Positions 37,503-46,164 of a stretch of DNA of 64,000 bases are shown here, piece by piece. Below the pieces are notes generated by a model. That model did not search any database. It was not told the DNA's origin and saw nothing but the letters and a program-made list of their open reading frames with translations. This stretch comes from an uncultured Prevotellaceae bacterium (GTDB lineage: Bacteria; Bacteroidota; Bacteroidia; Bacteroidales; Bacteroidaceae). Within the stretch, counting starts at the first letter, position 1; every line of letters begins with the position of its first letter. Where the stretch lies: positions 67,118 to 131,117 of the forward strand of contig CACYQD010000009.1 of the NCBI GenBank assembly GCA_902776475.1, in the 5' to 3' direction. The position numbers were made by a program, and so were the translations under genes.

Positions 37503-38195
37503 TTAGTCTTGTATGATTTTCAGTTGTGAGTCGTTGAAATCCTTGCGGAAAGTAATGAGAATCTCGTCATCGTGGAAACCGAGTTGGCGGATCATGGGAA
37601 TCAGGACCCGGCTGACACTCGCACGGGTGCGGTCGGAGATTTTCAGTTCGGGTATCGACTCAATGATGCTCGCACGTCCCTCCGCCTCGAAGCGCGAGAG
37701 TTCCTTGTCGGAGAAGTTCGAACGGAAGAGGGCCACATAGGACTCCACCTCCTCATGGTTGATCTTCGTACTTGTCAGTTCCACCTGCGGGTCGGGAAGA
37801 ATAATCTCGATTTTCCCGTCATCGAAAATCACCTGATTGCTGTCGAAGTCCTGGAAATCGATGAAACCCTTCAGGGTGGCATCTATCGGAATGGCGATGC
37901 GGCGGCTGCCGGCAGGGACGTCGAAATCGTAGCTGATGCCGAGAATGCTCCCTTTCAGTTTCAGTTCGTCATCGTGGGTGATGATGCGGTGGATCTTGAA
38001 CTCGCTGGCATAGAGGCGTGAGCACTTGCGGATGTGGGTGACCAGCATACCGACGCTGTCGGTCCGTGTCATTGTGACGGTGTCGCCTTCTCCCGATTCG
38101 GATGAGGGCTGGGAGGAACGGCCTGCGCAGCTCATCATCATCAGGAAAGACAGGGAGAAGACAAGGATATGAATCACTATTTTCATACGTGACAT
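37503..38195 (-). CDS. DUF4230 lipoprotein
   Basis: 230 aa; a second ATG at 38186 (MKIVIHI) is the better start, because the -7 box TATCTTTG (minus strand, 38206-38213) would place the transcript start next to 38195. Signal with lipobox LMMMSCAG, then a DUF4230-like domain (MLVTHIRKCSRLYASEFKIH, IIPL-type strand IEIILPDPQVELTSTK). First gene of a four-gene minus-strand unit. Function unknown. Confidence 0.8.
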   Translation of the reverse strand: MSRMKIVIHILVFSLSFLMMMSCAGRSSQPSSESGEGDTVTMTRTDSVGMLVTHIRKCSRLYASEFKIHRIITHDDELKLKGSILGISYDFDVPAGSRRIAIPIDATLKGFIDFQDFDSNQVIFDDGKIEIILPDPQVELTSTKINHEEVESYVALFRSNFSDKELSRFEAEGRASIIESIPELKISDRTRASVSRVLIPMIRQLGFHDDEILITFRKDFNDSQLKIIQD

Positions 38196-38358
38196 TTTGA
38201 ATATGCAAAGATACTTATTTTTTTCCTTATTTTAGACACCAATAAAAAAAACATGAACTTTTTGAGATGATTATTAAACCTTTTGGGGCGTTGAGCGTCA
38301 AATTATCGTAAAAAGCAGGCTGCTGGTTTAAAACAATCACTTTTAAAAAGCAAAGATT

Positions 38359-38892
38359 ATGAAAAAAAGTTTGATGATAGCCATCGTTTCCGTAGCCCTC
38401 TCCCTTCAGGTGTCGGCTCAGGATAACGGTACAAACGGTCCGAGACAATTCGACCGTAATGAGATGATCCAAAGACGTACGGAATCTACGGCGTCCAGAT
38501 ACGGACTTGATGACGCCCAGAAAGCCAAACTGTTGGAGTTGAACAAGAAGTATGCTGATGTTATGCCGATGATGGGACCCCGTGGGGGCGGCCCGGGCCG
38601 TATGGGAGGCATGCGCCCCGGACGTGGACAGTCGGCTGACAACAATGCTTCTGGTGACAACCAGAACAGCAGGCCCCGCGAAGGTATGCGTCCAGGTGGA
38701 CCAAGACAAGGCTTTGGCGGTGGAGGTCCCGGCCGTTTCCGCCCAGACCCAGAGAAGATGCAGCAGTATGAAACCGAACTGCAGTCGATCATGACCCCAG
38801 AGCAGTACGCCAAGTATCAGGAGGACCGCAAGGCCATGATGGAGCGCATGGGTCAAAGGCGCGGTGAAGGAAGACCACAAGACAGACAATAA
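38359..38892 (+). CDS. Secreted Gly/Arg/Met-rich protein, DUF4890-like
   Basis: 177 aa, signal peptide 1-20 (ending VSAQ). Residues about 35-70 are helical (RYGLDDAQKAKLLELNKKYADVM), then a long Gly/Pro/Arg/Met-rich stretch, then PEKMQQYETELQSIMTPEQYAKYQEDRKAMMERM. The two LxxxQ-type helical parts resemble periplasmic Spy/CpxP-like or DUF4890 proteins; the low-complexity centre could be disordered. A terminator follows. Confidence 0.7.
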   Translation: MKKSLMIAIVSVALSLQVSAQDNGTNGPRQFDRNEMIQRRTESTASRYGLDDAQKAKLLELNKKYADVMPMMGPRGGGPGRMGGMRPGRGQSADNNASGDNQNSRPREGMRPGGPRQGFGGGGPGRFRPDPEKMQQYETELQSIMTPEQYAKYQEDRKAMMERMGQRRGEGRPQDRQ

Positions 38893-38951
38893 TTATTAGT
38901 TAATATTCTTATTAGTTGTTTATAGGTATTTTGATAAGATTCAGGACTCGA

Positions 38952-38981
38952 GAGCTGCCCGTGAAGGGTGGCTCTTTTTTT
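38952..38981 (+). terminator. Terminator after the DUF4890-like gene
   Basis: GAGCTGCCC-GTGAA-GGGTGGCTC (two G-T pairs) followed by seven T. It separates this gene from the tandem promoters just downstream. Confidence 0.85.
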
Positions 38982-38987
38982 CGTATT

Positions 38988-39200
38988 TTGTTTGGTATTC
39001 CCTTCGGTTTGCACTAATTTTGAGCGATGCTCCAAATTAGGCTGCACCTCAGGAATCGAAACAAAAACTTTGTATTTTGTTTGGTATTCCATTCGGTTTG
39101 CACTAATTTTGAGCGATGCTCCAAATTAGGCTGCACCTCAGGAATTCAAACAAAAACTTTGTTTTTTGTTTGGTATTCCATTCGGTTTGCACTAATTTTG
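38988..39200 (+). repeat. 89-bp tandem repeat, each unit a complete promoter
   Basis: Promoter boxes: TTTG 38991 / TAATTTTG 39015; TTTG 39080 / TAATTTTG 39104; TTTG 39169 / TAATTTTG 39193. Spacing is 20 bases in all three and the period is exactly 89. Units 1 and 2 are nearly identical; unit 3 keeps the promoter and then leaves the repeat. In units 1 and 2 the -7 box forms the left arm of a palindrome with one mismatch (TAATTTTGAGC-GAT-GCTCCAAATTA). All point to the lipoprotein gene at 39226. Confidence 0.93.
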
Positions 39201-39225
39201 CAAATCGCAAATCACTTACGCTATC

Positions 39226-39801
39226 ATGAGAAAAATCCTGGCCGTAATGGCAATCCTGACGACCGCAGCTACTTTTGTGGCCTGCGAGAAAGAGAAAAAG
39301 CAAACCGTCAATAACATCATCGTGCCCCCACGTGAGGAAAAGGTGCCCGATACCCTCATCCATCAGATGAACGAGATAGACCATGTCGATGAGGTGAAAT
39401 GGGTGGGCAGCACCTATAAGGTGAGGGTTCATCGCTATTCTTCCGACAGCCTTTCTGTGGCGACCGACGAAAATGGGAAACGCTACTACAACAACCTGAT
39501 CCGAGTGCACATCACCCGGGCTGACGGCAGCGTGTTTTTTGATAAACTCTTTTCCAAGAAAATGTTTGAGGGTTTTGTCGATGACAAATACCTGAGCCAG
39601 AACCTCATCCTTGGAATGGTGTATAACGGCAATGACGCCAACAACCTCTATTTCCTGGGAAGTGTGGGGTGCCCAGACATCCTCACCGAGGAATATGTGC
39701 CCTTCAACGTCTCTGTCAACAGGGTAGGGGAAGTGAAGGTGGAGAAAGCCAGCCTGGAAGCGGTTGAGAATGACTCCACCCTCGTCAGCGATGGTGTGTA
39801 A
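39226..39801 (+). CDS. Lipoprotein of DUF4738 type
   Basis: 191 aa. Signal with lipobox TFVAC (Cys about 20) followed by a charged linker EKEKKQT. The folded part has VGSTYKVRVHRYSSDSLSV, ITRADGSVFFDKLFSKKMFEGFV and GSVGCPDILTEEYVPF, which recalls DUF4738 proteins of Bacteroidales; I am only moderately sure of the family. Expressed from three tandem promoter copies. Converges on the M16 peptidase gene with a 6-base gap. Confidence 0.75.
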   Translation: MRKILAVMAILTTAATFVACEKEKKQTVNNIIVPPREEKVPDTLIHQMNEIDHVDEVKWVGSTYKVRVHRYSSDSLSVATDENGKRYYNNLIRVHITRADGSVFFDKLFSKKMFEGFVDDKYLSQNLILGMVYNGNDANNLYFLGSVGCPDILTEEYVPFNVSVNRVGEVKVEKASLEAVENDSTLVSDGV

Positions 39802-39807
39802 CCCTTT

Positions 39808-42696
39808 TTATTTCTTGAAAAGGTCGCTCTTCTGAACCATGATGATGCGGCCGTATTTCTCGAGTTCCTTCAAGTCGAGCTTGCTCTTGTCGCCCACGAT
39901 ACCTATCACGCGGTGCTTGCCATGGTCGCGGATCTGTCGCTCGTAGTAGTTCACCATGTCTTCCATCTTGGCATTCTGGATGGCCTGTGCCAAACCTGTT
40001 TTGCTGTCCTCAGTATATCCTTTCCACCGATGACTTGCAATGGCCTGACCGATATTGCGGAATGAGGGGTATTCATTGCAGATTTCGTTGATAATCGACT
40101 GCTTGGCAGTTTGGAAACTGATATCCTGTATGGGCGCATGGCGCAGCAGGGAATCCACGAGGGCGATGGCTCCCATCGTCTTGTCTTTCTGCGTGCCGAC
40201 GATGGTTCCGAAAGCCAATGGGGATTTGGGCGCAAGCTTGAACGAACGGCTGAAGGAGAAACTCGAGGTGGTATAGGCCATCGAGCGGAATTCCCTCACT
40301 TCCTGGAAGAGGATGGATGACATTCCGCCTCCGAAATATTCCTTGAACAACTGGAAAGGCACTCGGGCTTCCTGTGTGGGAAGGGCATCAATTTGTTCAT
40401 AGGTGAAGAAGAGATTCTGACGGGATTTGGGCATGTCATAGAGATAGACCAGGGGTTCGTCGTAGCCAAGGACTTCGCTGGAATAGTCTTTGTAAGCCTC
40501 CTGGCTGAGTGAGACAGGCAGATGCCGGCGCACGGCTTTTTCCACATCACTGATGGGGAGTGTGCCGCTATAGACGATGTTGCAAGCGCTGCTGAGAACC
40601 TGTTTGAAGGCTTCGTACATCTCCTCTCCCTTGAGTTTCTTGATTTCAGCGGTTGTGAGATGGGTCAGATAGGTTGACTGGTCTCCATAGACTACCTTTT
40701 GGATCAGTGCACGCATCACATCCGTATTCTGGGTGCTCTCCGTCTTGGTATCAGCTTTCTTGGAATCGCGGATTTGACTGAGCACCTTCGGGGTGCTCTT
40801 GGCATGGTGGAGGAGATGGCTGACGAGTTGCAGCGTAGCATCAAAATGTTCATCGACGCCCGAGATGATGATTTTGAAATCGCTTTGGGTCGAGGAGAAG
40901 ACCACGCTGGCTCCCAGATTCTGCATAGCGGTTTCAAATTGCTGTCGGGTAAGGGAGTCGGTGCCTGCTGTGTTGAGATATTGTTCGGATGCCTCAAGGA
41001 TTTTGTCGGCCTTTGTTCCTTTGTTGTAGATGACAGACAGTTCAAAGAGGTCATTGACCGGATTGTTAACGGTGTATAGGTTGGCCTGTCCGCCAAGGGG
41101 TTTCATGGTGGCATCATGGTCAAAGTCGAGAAGTCTTGGTTCCCATGTCTTGACAGGTATCTGAGCAAGGCGCTTGGCGTAGGCAGATTCCGCATTTTTG
41201 TGTTTGGGAACCACGGGTTTGTAACCTGGTTGGGTCATCTTGTCCTTCTCGTATTCGCCTTTCTTCTTCTTGAATCTCACAAATGGTGCGCCAAGATAGC
41301 GCTCAGCGGCACGGATGACATCCGACTTCGTGATATGGTTGATTTGGTTCACCAGGTCGAGGTATTCCTGCCAGGTGTGTCCTGATGACATCACCATCAC
41401 CATCTTCTCGGCACGCTCACTGATGGTCTCCAACTCCCGTTTGGCTTCGCGGTAGGCTTCTTGTTTCTGAGTGTTGAACATGACGTCGCTGAACTGTCCT
41501 GAGCGCAGACGGGCAATTTGTTCCATGCAGGCTTTCTCTGCCTTGTTGGTCGAGGCCAGCAGATTAGGTACGATGAGCACATAGGCCAGTCCGGCGTCGT
41601 TGAGTCCCATGACGGTTCCCAGCGCGGCCATGAGGGTACCTTCGTTGGTGAGGGAGTCGAGCATGCCGGCTTGTCCGTTGGAGAGAAGCGACATGGCTAT
41701 TTTCAGGATGTTGGCGTCTTTCTCAAATTCTGTTGGTGCCTTGAAGGCGAGCATCTCCAAACTGACGAGTGGTATGGGAATTTTCACTTCCACCGTGCGC
41801 TCCTTTGTGATGTCGGGCATGGGGGATGTCGGGTGAGTGGGTGGTGTGCCCTTGGGGATGCGGCCGAAAGTACGTTCCAGGAGAGGCAGGATGCTGTTGG
41901 CATCGAAATCACCGCAAAGGATCAGTCCCATGTTGCATCCCACATAGTATTTGGCGTAGAACTCGCGCATGTCCGACTGCCGTGGATTCTTCAGGTTCTC
42001 TGTGCTGCCGATGATGGGATAGGCGTAAGGACGGTCGCCAAACAGTTCGGCGAGCATCTTGTCCATGGCAGTGGATAACATGTTGTCGGCATACATGTTC
42101 TTCTCCTCATAGACGGCTTCCAACTCTCCTTGGAAAAGCCGGAAGACAGGGTTGATCAGGCGGTCGCTGTTGAGTTGGCACCACTGCTCCATATACTGAG
42201 GAATGAAGGAGTTGTGATAGTAGGTGAAATCCCAACTGGTGCCGGCGTTGAGTCCGGTTCCGCCATATTTGGAGATGAGGCGGTTGAACTCATTGGGTAT
42301 GGCATACTCACCGGCTATCTGGCTCAGTCGGTTGATGTCTTTCTGGATGGCCTCACGCTGGGTGGGGTCCTTGGTGGCAGACAATTTGTCGTAGCAGGCA
42401 GAGATGGAGTCAAGCCAGGGCTTCTCCGCCTGATAGTCGATGGTGCCGATTTCGTCGGTTCCCTTGAACATGATATGCTCAAAGTAATGGGCGATGCCTG
42501 TATTGGGGCAATCCTTGGCTCCGGCGTTCACTACAACCGCTCCAAAAACTTTGGGTTGGGAATGGTCCTCGTTCAACCATACGGACATACCGTTGGAGAG
42601 GGTCAGTTCCTTCACTTCCAGTGCTTGTGGCGTCTGTGCTTGCAGACAGGTCAGAACCGTCTGTGCGAGCATCATCAATACAATTGTCTTTTTCAT
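39808..42696 (-). CDS. M16 family zinc metallopeptidase, two-repeat form
   Basis: 962 aa, signal peptide 1-21, so periplasmic. First M16 repeat has the inverted zinc motif HYFEH (His70, Glu73, His74) and the distal Glu in ELEAVYEEKNM. The second half (from about 540) is the inactive partner repeat with FQLFKEYFGGGMSSILFQEVREFRSMAYTT. Such pitrilysin-like proteins degrade short peptides in a closed chamber. Follows the uxaB gene on the same strand, but a terminator stands between them. Confidence 0.93.
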   Translation of the reverse strand: MKKTIVLMMLAQTVLTCLQAQTPQALEVKELTLSNGMSVWLNEDHSQPKVFGAVVVNAGAKDCPNTGIAHYFEHIMFKGTDEIGTIDYQAEKPWLDSISACYDKLSATKDPTQREAIQKDINRLSQIAGEYAIPNEFNRLISKYGGTGLNAGTSWDFTYYHNSFIPQYMEQWCQLNSDRLINPVFRLFQGELEAVYEEKNMYADNMLSTAMDKMLAELFGDRPYAYPIIGSTENLKNPRQSDMREFYAKYYVGCNMGLILCGDFDANSILPLLERTFGRIPKGTPPTHPTSPMPDITKERTVEVKIPIPLVSLEMLAFKAPTEFEKDANILKIAMSLLSNGQAGMLDSLTNEGTLMAALGTVMGLNDAGLAYVLIVPNLLASTNKAEKACMEQIARLRSGQFSDVMFNTQKQEAYREAKRELETISERAEKMVMVMSSGHTWQEYLDLVNQINHITKSDVIRAAERYLGAPFVRFKKKKGEYEKDKMTQPGYKPVVPKHKNAESAYAKRLAQIPVKTWEPRLLDFDHDATMKPLGGQANLYTVNNPVNDLFELSVIYNKGTKADKILEASEQYLNTAGTDSLTRQQFETAMQNLGASVVFSSTQSDFKIIISGVDEHFDATLQLVSHLLHHAKSTPKVLSQIRDSKKADTKTESTQNTDVMRALIQKVVYGDQSTYLTHLTTAEIKKLKGEEMYEAFKQVLSSACNIVYSGTLPISDVEKAVRRHLPVSLSQEAYKDYSSEVLGYDEPLVYLYDMPKSRQNLFFTYEQIDALPTQEARVPFQLFKEYFGGGMSSILFQEVREFRSMAYTTSSFSFSRSFKLAPKSPLAFGTIVGTQKDKTMGAIALVDSLLRHAPIQDISFQTAKQSIINEICNEYPSFRNIGQAIASHRWKGYTEDSKTGLAQAIQNAKMEDMVNYYERQIRDHGKHRVIGIVGDKSKLDLKELEKYGRIIMVQKSDLFKK

Positions 42697-42728
42697 CTTC
42701 CGATTGGCTTAGGTATGTAAAAAAAATA

Positions 42729-42756
42729 GACAGGAGTCTTGCGAAAGGCTCCTGTC
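42729..42756 (-). terminator. Terminator after uxaB
   Basis: Hairpin GACAGGAGTCTT-GCGA-AAGGCTCCTGTC (one G-T pair) with a T run on the minus strand (42720-42726). Confidence 0.88.
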
Positions 42757-42773
42757 TGTTGGGTCATGATCAA

Positions 42774-44252
42774 TTAAAGGATGGTTTTCACGGCTTCGAG
42801 CATGCCCTTCTCCTGAATCAGGTCGAGGTCTTTCTTCACAAGCTCGGCCAGACCAGGAATGCTGTGCAGATCCTCGCCCCAGATACTGGTGGCACCGAGG
42901 ACGCCGTCGGTCACCTTCTGGGTGTCGCCGGTGGCCCACAGGTCTTTCAGCAAGTCCATGATGTCCTGGGCGTCGTTGGGTGTGATGTCGGCGCCGTCAG
43001 CGCGCTTGCCGCCCTTGTAATAGGTGATGATGGCTGCCAAGCCCATCACGAGGCCCTGGGGAAGTTCGCCCTTGCGCTCGAGATAAACCTTCACGCCGGG
43101 GAGGTCGCGGGCGCAGAACTTCGGGAAGGAGTTGAGCATGATGCTGGTCACCTGATGGTCAACGAACGGGTTGTTGAAGCGCTCCAGCACGTCGGCGGCG
43201 AATTTCTTCAACTCATCCATCGGCAGGTTGAGGGTCTCCATGAGTTCCTCGAACTGCACCTTGTGGATGTATTTGCCGATCACCTCATGGTTGCAGGCGT
43301 CGCGCACGATATCCACTCCGCTCAGGTATGCCACGGGAGAGAGGACGGTGTGAGGACCATTGAGGAGGGTCACCTTGCGCTCGTGGTAAGGCTTCTCGCT
43401 TTCGGCGATGAGCACGTGCAGTCCGGCTTTCTCTGCCGGGAACTCTGCGCGCAGTTCCTCGCAGGTCATATTCTCTGCCTTCTCAATCACCCAGAGGTGG
43501 AAAATCTCAGCCTGTACGACCAGGTTGTCCTTATAGCTGATCTTCTGCTGGATCTCGGCGATTTCCTTGCGGGGGAAGCCGGGAACGATGCGGTCAACCA
43601 GTGTGGCGCATACATAGCAGTATTTCGTGAACCACTCCTTGAATCCCTCGTAGTCGGCACCCATATCCTCTTTCCAGAGTTCGATATACTGATAGATGCA
43701 CTCCTTCAGGTGATGACCGTTGAGGAAGATAAGCTCGCAGGGCATGATGATCAGGCCTTTGGTGGGGTCGCCCTCGAAAGTCTGATAGCGGCGGAAGAGC
43801 AGCTGGACGAGTTTGCCGGGATAGCTGCTGGCAGGAGCATCGCTCAGTTTGCAGGCGGGATCGAAGGCGATGCCGGCCTCTGTGGTGTTGGAGATGACGA
43901 AACGGATCTCGGGCTGGTCAGCCAATGCCATGTAAGCCCAGTTCTGGGTGTAGGGGTTCAGGGCGCGTGAGATGACATCAATGCGCTCGAGGCTGTTGAC
44001 AGTCTCTCCGTTCTCACGACCTTGGAGGTTGACATGATAGAGGCAGTCCTGTCCGTTGAGCCAATCGACCATACCGCGCTCGATGGGCTGGACGATGACA
44101 ACGCTGCCGTTGAAATCGGTCTTCTGGTTCATGTTCCAGATGATCCAATCTACGAAAGCACGGAGGAAGTTACCTTCACCAAACTGAATGATTTTCTCTG
44201 GCATGACGCTCTTTGGAGCAGTCCGCTTGTTTAATTCCTGTAATTTTTTCAT
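42774..44252 (-). CDS. uxaB: Tagaturonate reductase
   Basis: 492 aa, close to the family length. Matches UxaB throughout: PEKIIQFGEGNFLRAFVDW near the N-terminus, VVIVQPIE, FVISNTTEAGIAFDPACKL, GLIIMPCELI, CATLVDRIVPGFP, and ERKVTLLNGPHTVLSPVAYLSG with the catalytic Lys region. Reduces tagaturonate to altronate with NADH in galacturonate breakdown. A TATCTTTG box (minus strand, 44287-44294) inside an inverted repeat lies upstream. Confidence 0.95.
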   Translation of the reverse strand: MKKLQELNKRTAPKSVMPEKIIQFGEGNFLRAFVDWIIWNMNQKTDFNGSVVIVQPIERGMVDWLNGQDCLYHVNLQGRENGETVNSLERIDVISRALNPYTQNWAYMALADQPEIRFVISNTTEAGIAFDPACKLSDAPASSYPGKLVQLLFRRYQTFEGDPTKGLIIMPCELIFLNGHHLKECIYQYIELWKEDMGADYEGFKEWFTKYCYVCATLVDRIVPGFPRKEIAEIQQKISYKDNLVVQAEIFHLWVIEKAENMTCEELRAEFPAEKAGLHVLIAESEKPYHERKVTLLNGPHTVLSPVAYLSGVDIVRDACNHEVIGKYIHKVQFEELMETLNLPMDELKKFAADVLERFNNPFVDHQVTSIMLNSFPKFCARDLPGVKVYLERKGELPQGLVMGLAAIITYYKGGKRADGADITPNDAQDIMDLLKDLWATGDTQKVTDGVLGATSIWGEDLHSIPGLAELVKKDLDLIQEKGMLEAVKTIL

Positions 44253-44284
44253 TTGTTCTTATAGATTTAGTTGTCGTTTTTCAC

Positions 44285-44328
44285 GGCAAAGATACACAAT
44301 TTCTCTCATTCCACCATGTATCTTTGCC
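44285..44328. promoter_or_regulatory. 12-bp inverted repeat between uxuB and uxaB
   Basis: GGCAAAGATACA (44285-44296) and its exact complement TGTATCTTTGCC (44317-44328), 20 bases apart. Each arm contains a TATCTTTG -7 box, one on each strand, pointing outward. The left one could drive uxaB. It may be an operator or a hairpin in the intergenic mRNA. Confidence 0.6.
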
Positions 44329-44360
44329 ATGAAAAAAACGTAAAGGTTTGCGGATTTTGA

Positions 44361-45947
44361 TTATCTTGCCTCCACGTACTTGTGCAGTGTGGCGCGAACA
44401 GCACCTGGAGCGGCATAGAGTTCCTTGACCATGCCTTCGATTTGCTCACCGAGACCTGCTTCATAGAGGTTGACTCCGAAGACATCGGCACGGCTGTAGA
44501 GCTGGCGCAGGCAACTGTAGTCCTGGTCGGGTTTGCCTACCTCAAGGGGAGCCACGATGGCTTGCAGTTCCTGAAGCATGGGGTCGGGGGAGGGCTCAAA
44601 TGGAGTGCCGTCATCCTTGATGCCCTTCAGGTAGCGGGCATAGCCGGCCAAGGTCAGCGGGATGAGCTGCAGGTTGCTCATGTCGAGTCCGCGGGCGATG
44701 TACTTCTTGATGGTCTCACCGAAGCGGATGGGCAGTTTCTGGCTGGTATCCATGGCGATACGCTGTGGAGCATCGGGCATGAAGGGGTTGGGGAGACGAC
44801 GGTTGATCACGGCGCCGATAAACTCATAGGGATTGAGCACACCGGGATCGGTGACCACGGGCATGGCCTCCATATAACCTATTTTCTGGATGAAACTGCG
44901 CAGGTCGGGGTCTGCCATCTCGGCGGAGATGAGCGTGTAGCCGAGCAGACAGCCGTAGAGCGACATGGCCGTGTGGAGAGGGTTGAGACAAGTGGTGACT
45001 TTCATGGTCTCCACCTTGTCCACCGTCTCGCGTGTGGTGTAGAGCGCGCCGCCCAGGTCGAGTGGCGGACGGCCGTTGGTGTAGTTGTCCTCGATGACGA
45101 GATACTGCACTTCCTCTGCATTGACGAACGGTGCGGTGAAAGTGTGTTTCTCGGTCTCGATGTAGTTGTTGTCCTCAAAGCCGTCGGCGGCCAGCATTTC
45201 CTGCACTTTCTGATGGGGGCGCGGGGTGATCTTGTCGATCATCGACCACGGGAATGTGATTTTCGTCTCATCACGCAGGTAGTCAAGGAATCCGCCCTCT
45301 ACTAGGTTGTCGGCCACCCATTTCTCTGCGTAGGCGAAGACTCCGGCCTTCACCTTGTCACCATTGTGCGAGCAGTTGTCCATGCTCTGTACGGTGAGTG
45401 GAAGGGCGCCGGCCTTGTAGCGCTCATAGAGGAGGGCAGCTACCTTGCCCATGGCAAGCACGGGGGTGAGACCGCGCTCCAGGTCGGCTGGCGATACGCT
45501 GTAGCCTTTCTCCGTGATGGTGAAGGAGATCATCTGGAGAGAGGGATTGCGGAAGATTTCGACCAACCGCTGCCAGTCACTGAACTGGTAGTCGGCTTTC
45601 AAGGCTTCGGTGATGGATGCGATGACCTTTTTCTCGATGGTGCCAGTCGATTGCAGACTGACGAGCAGAGACAGGTTGTTATAGGGAGCGTATGCCTTGT
45701 CGATGACCTCGAAGTCGAAGGTCTCGGCCACGATGACACCACGGTCGTATTTGCCGGTGTTGAGGGCATCATTGAGGATGGCAGCCGGGAAGGCGCGGAA
45801 GATGTTGCCTCCACCGAAGTGCACCCATGTCGGTTGGTCATGGGTCTTCTTGGCCACCGCCTGCATGTCGAACTGAGGAAGTTGGTAACCTTTGGCTTCC
45901 CATTCCTCTTTGTTGAAATTCTGGGAAAGGATATCGTTGAGTTTCAT
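44361..45947 (-). CDS. uxuB: Mannitol dehydrogenase family, probable fructuronate reductase
   Basis: 528 aa, polyol dehydrogenase fold. Rossmann part WVHFGGGNIFRAFPAAI, ITEALKADYQ, MISFTITEKGYSVSP, then MDNCSHNGDKVKAGV and MIDKITPRPHQ, and the catalytic-site region KVTTCLNPLHTAMSLYG. Mannitol/fructuronate/arabinitol dehydrogenases share these features; the position between uxuA and uxaB supports fructuronate to mannonate. Upstream, two 100-bp repeats separate it from uxuA. Confidence 0.85.
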   Translation of the reverse strand: MKLNDILSQNFNKEEWEAKGYQLPQFDMQAVAKKTHDQPTWVHFGGGNIFRAFPAAILNDALNTGKYDRGVIVAETFDFEVIDKAYAPYNNLSLLVSLQSTGTIEKKVIASITEALKADYQFSDWQRLVEIFRNPSLQMISFTITEKGYSVSPADLERGLTPVLAMGKVAALLYERYKAGALPLTVQSMDNCSHNGDKVKAGVFAYAEKWVADNLVEGGFLDYLRDETKITFPWSMIDKITPRPHQKVQEMLAADGFEDNNYIETEKHTFTAPFVNAEEVQYLVIEDNYTNGRPPLDLGGALYTTRETVDKVETMKVTTCLNPLHTAMSLYGCLLGYTLISAEMADPDLRSFIQKIGYMEAMPVVTDPGVLNPYEFIGAVINRRLPNPFMPDAPQRIAMDTSQKLPIRFGETIKKYIARGLDMSNLQLIPLTLAGYARYLKGIKDDGTPFEPSPDPMLQELQAIVAPLEVGKPDQDYSCLRQLYSRADVFGVNLYEAGLGEQIEGMVKELYAAPGAVRATLHKYVEAR

Positions 45948-45949
45948 AA

Positions 45950-46163
45950 TTCAATTTTCAATTTTCAATTTTCAATTTTCAAATGTCGTGCAAACCGAAT
46001 GCAATGAAGTTTGCTTCAATTGCTGAGGTGCAGCCGACACTCATCGGGCAAAGCCCGATAATTTTCAATTTTCAATTTTCAAATGTCGAGCAAACCGAAT
46101 GCAATGAAGTTTGCTTCAATTGCTGAGGTGCAGCCGACATTCATCGGGCAAAGCCCGATAATC
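45950..46163. repeat. Two 100-bp tandem repeats between uxuA and uxuB
   Basis: Copies align at 45981 and 46081 (period 100): CAATTTT-rich run, AAATGTCG, CAAACCGAATGCAATGAAG, TTGCTTCAATTGCTGAGG, TGCAGCCGACA, then the hairpin TCGGGC-AAA-GCCCGA. The reverse complement shares GGCTGCACCTCAG...ATTCGGTTTGC with the promoter repeats at 39 kb, so they belong to one dispersed family. No full promoter box is seen in these copies. Confidence 0.92.
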
Positions 46164-46164
46164 T

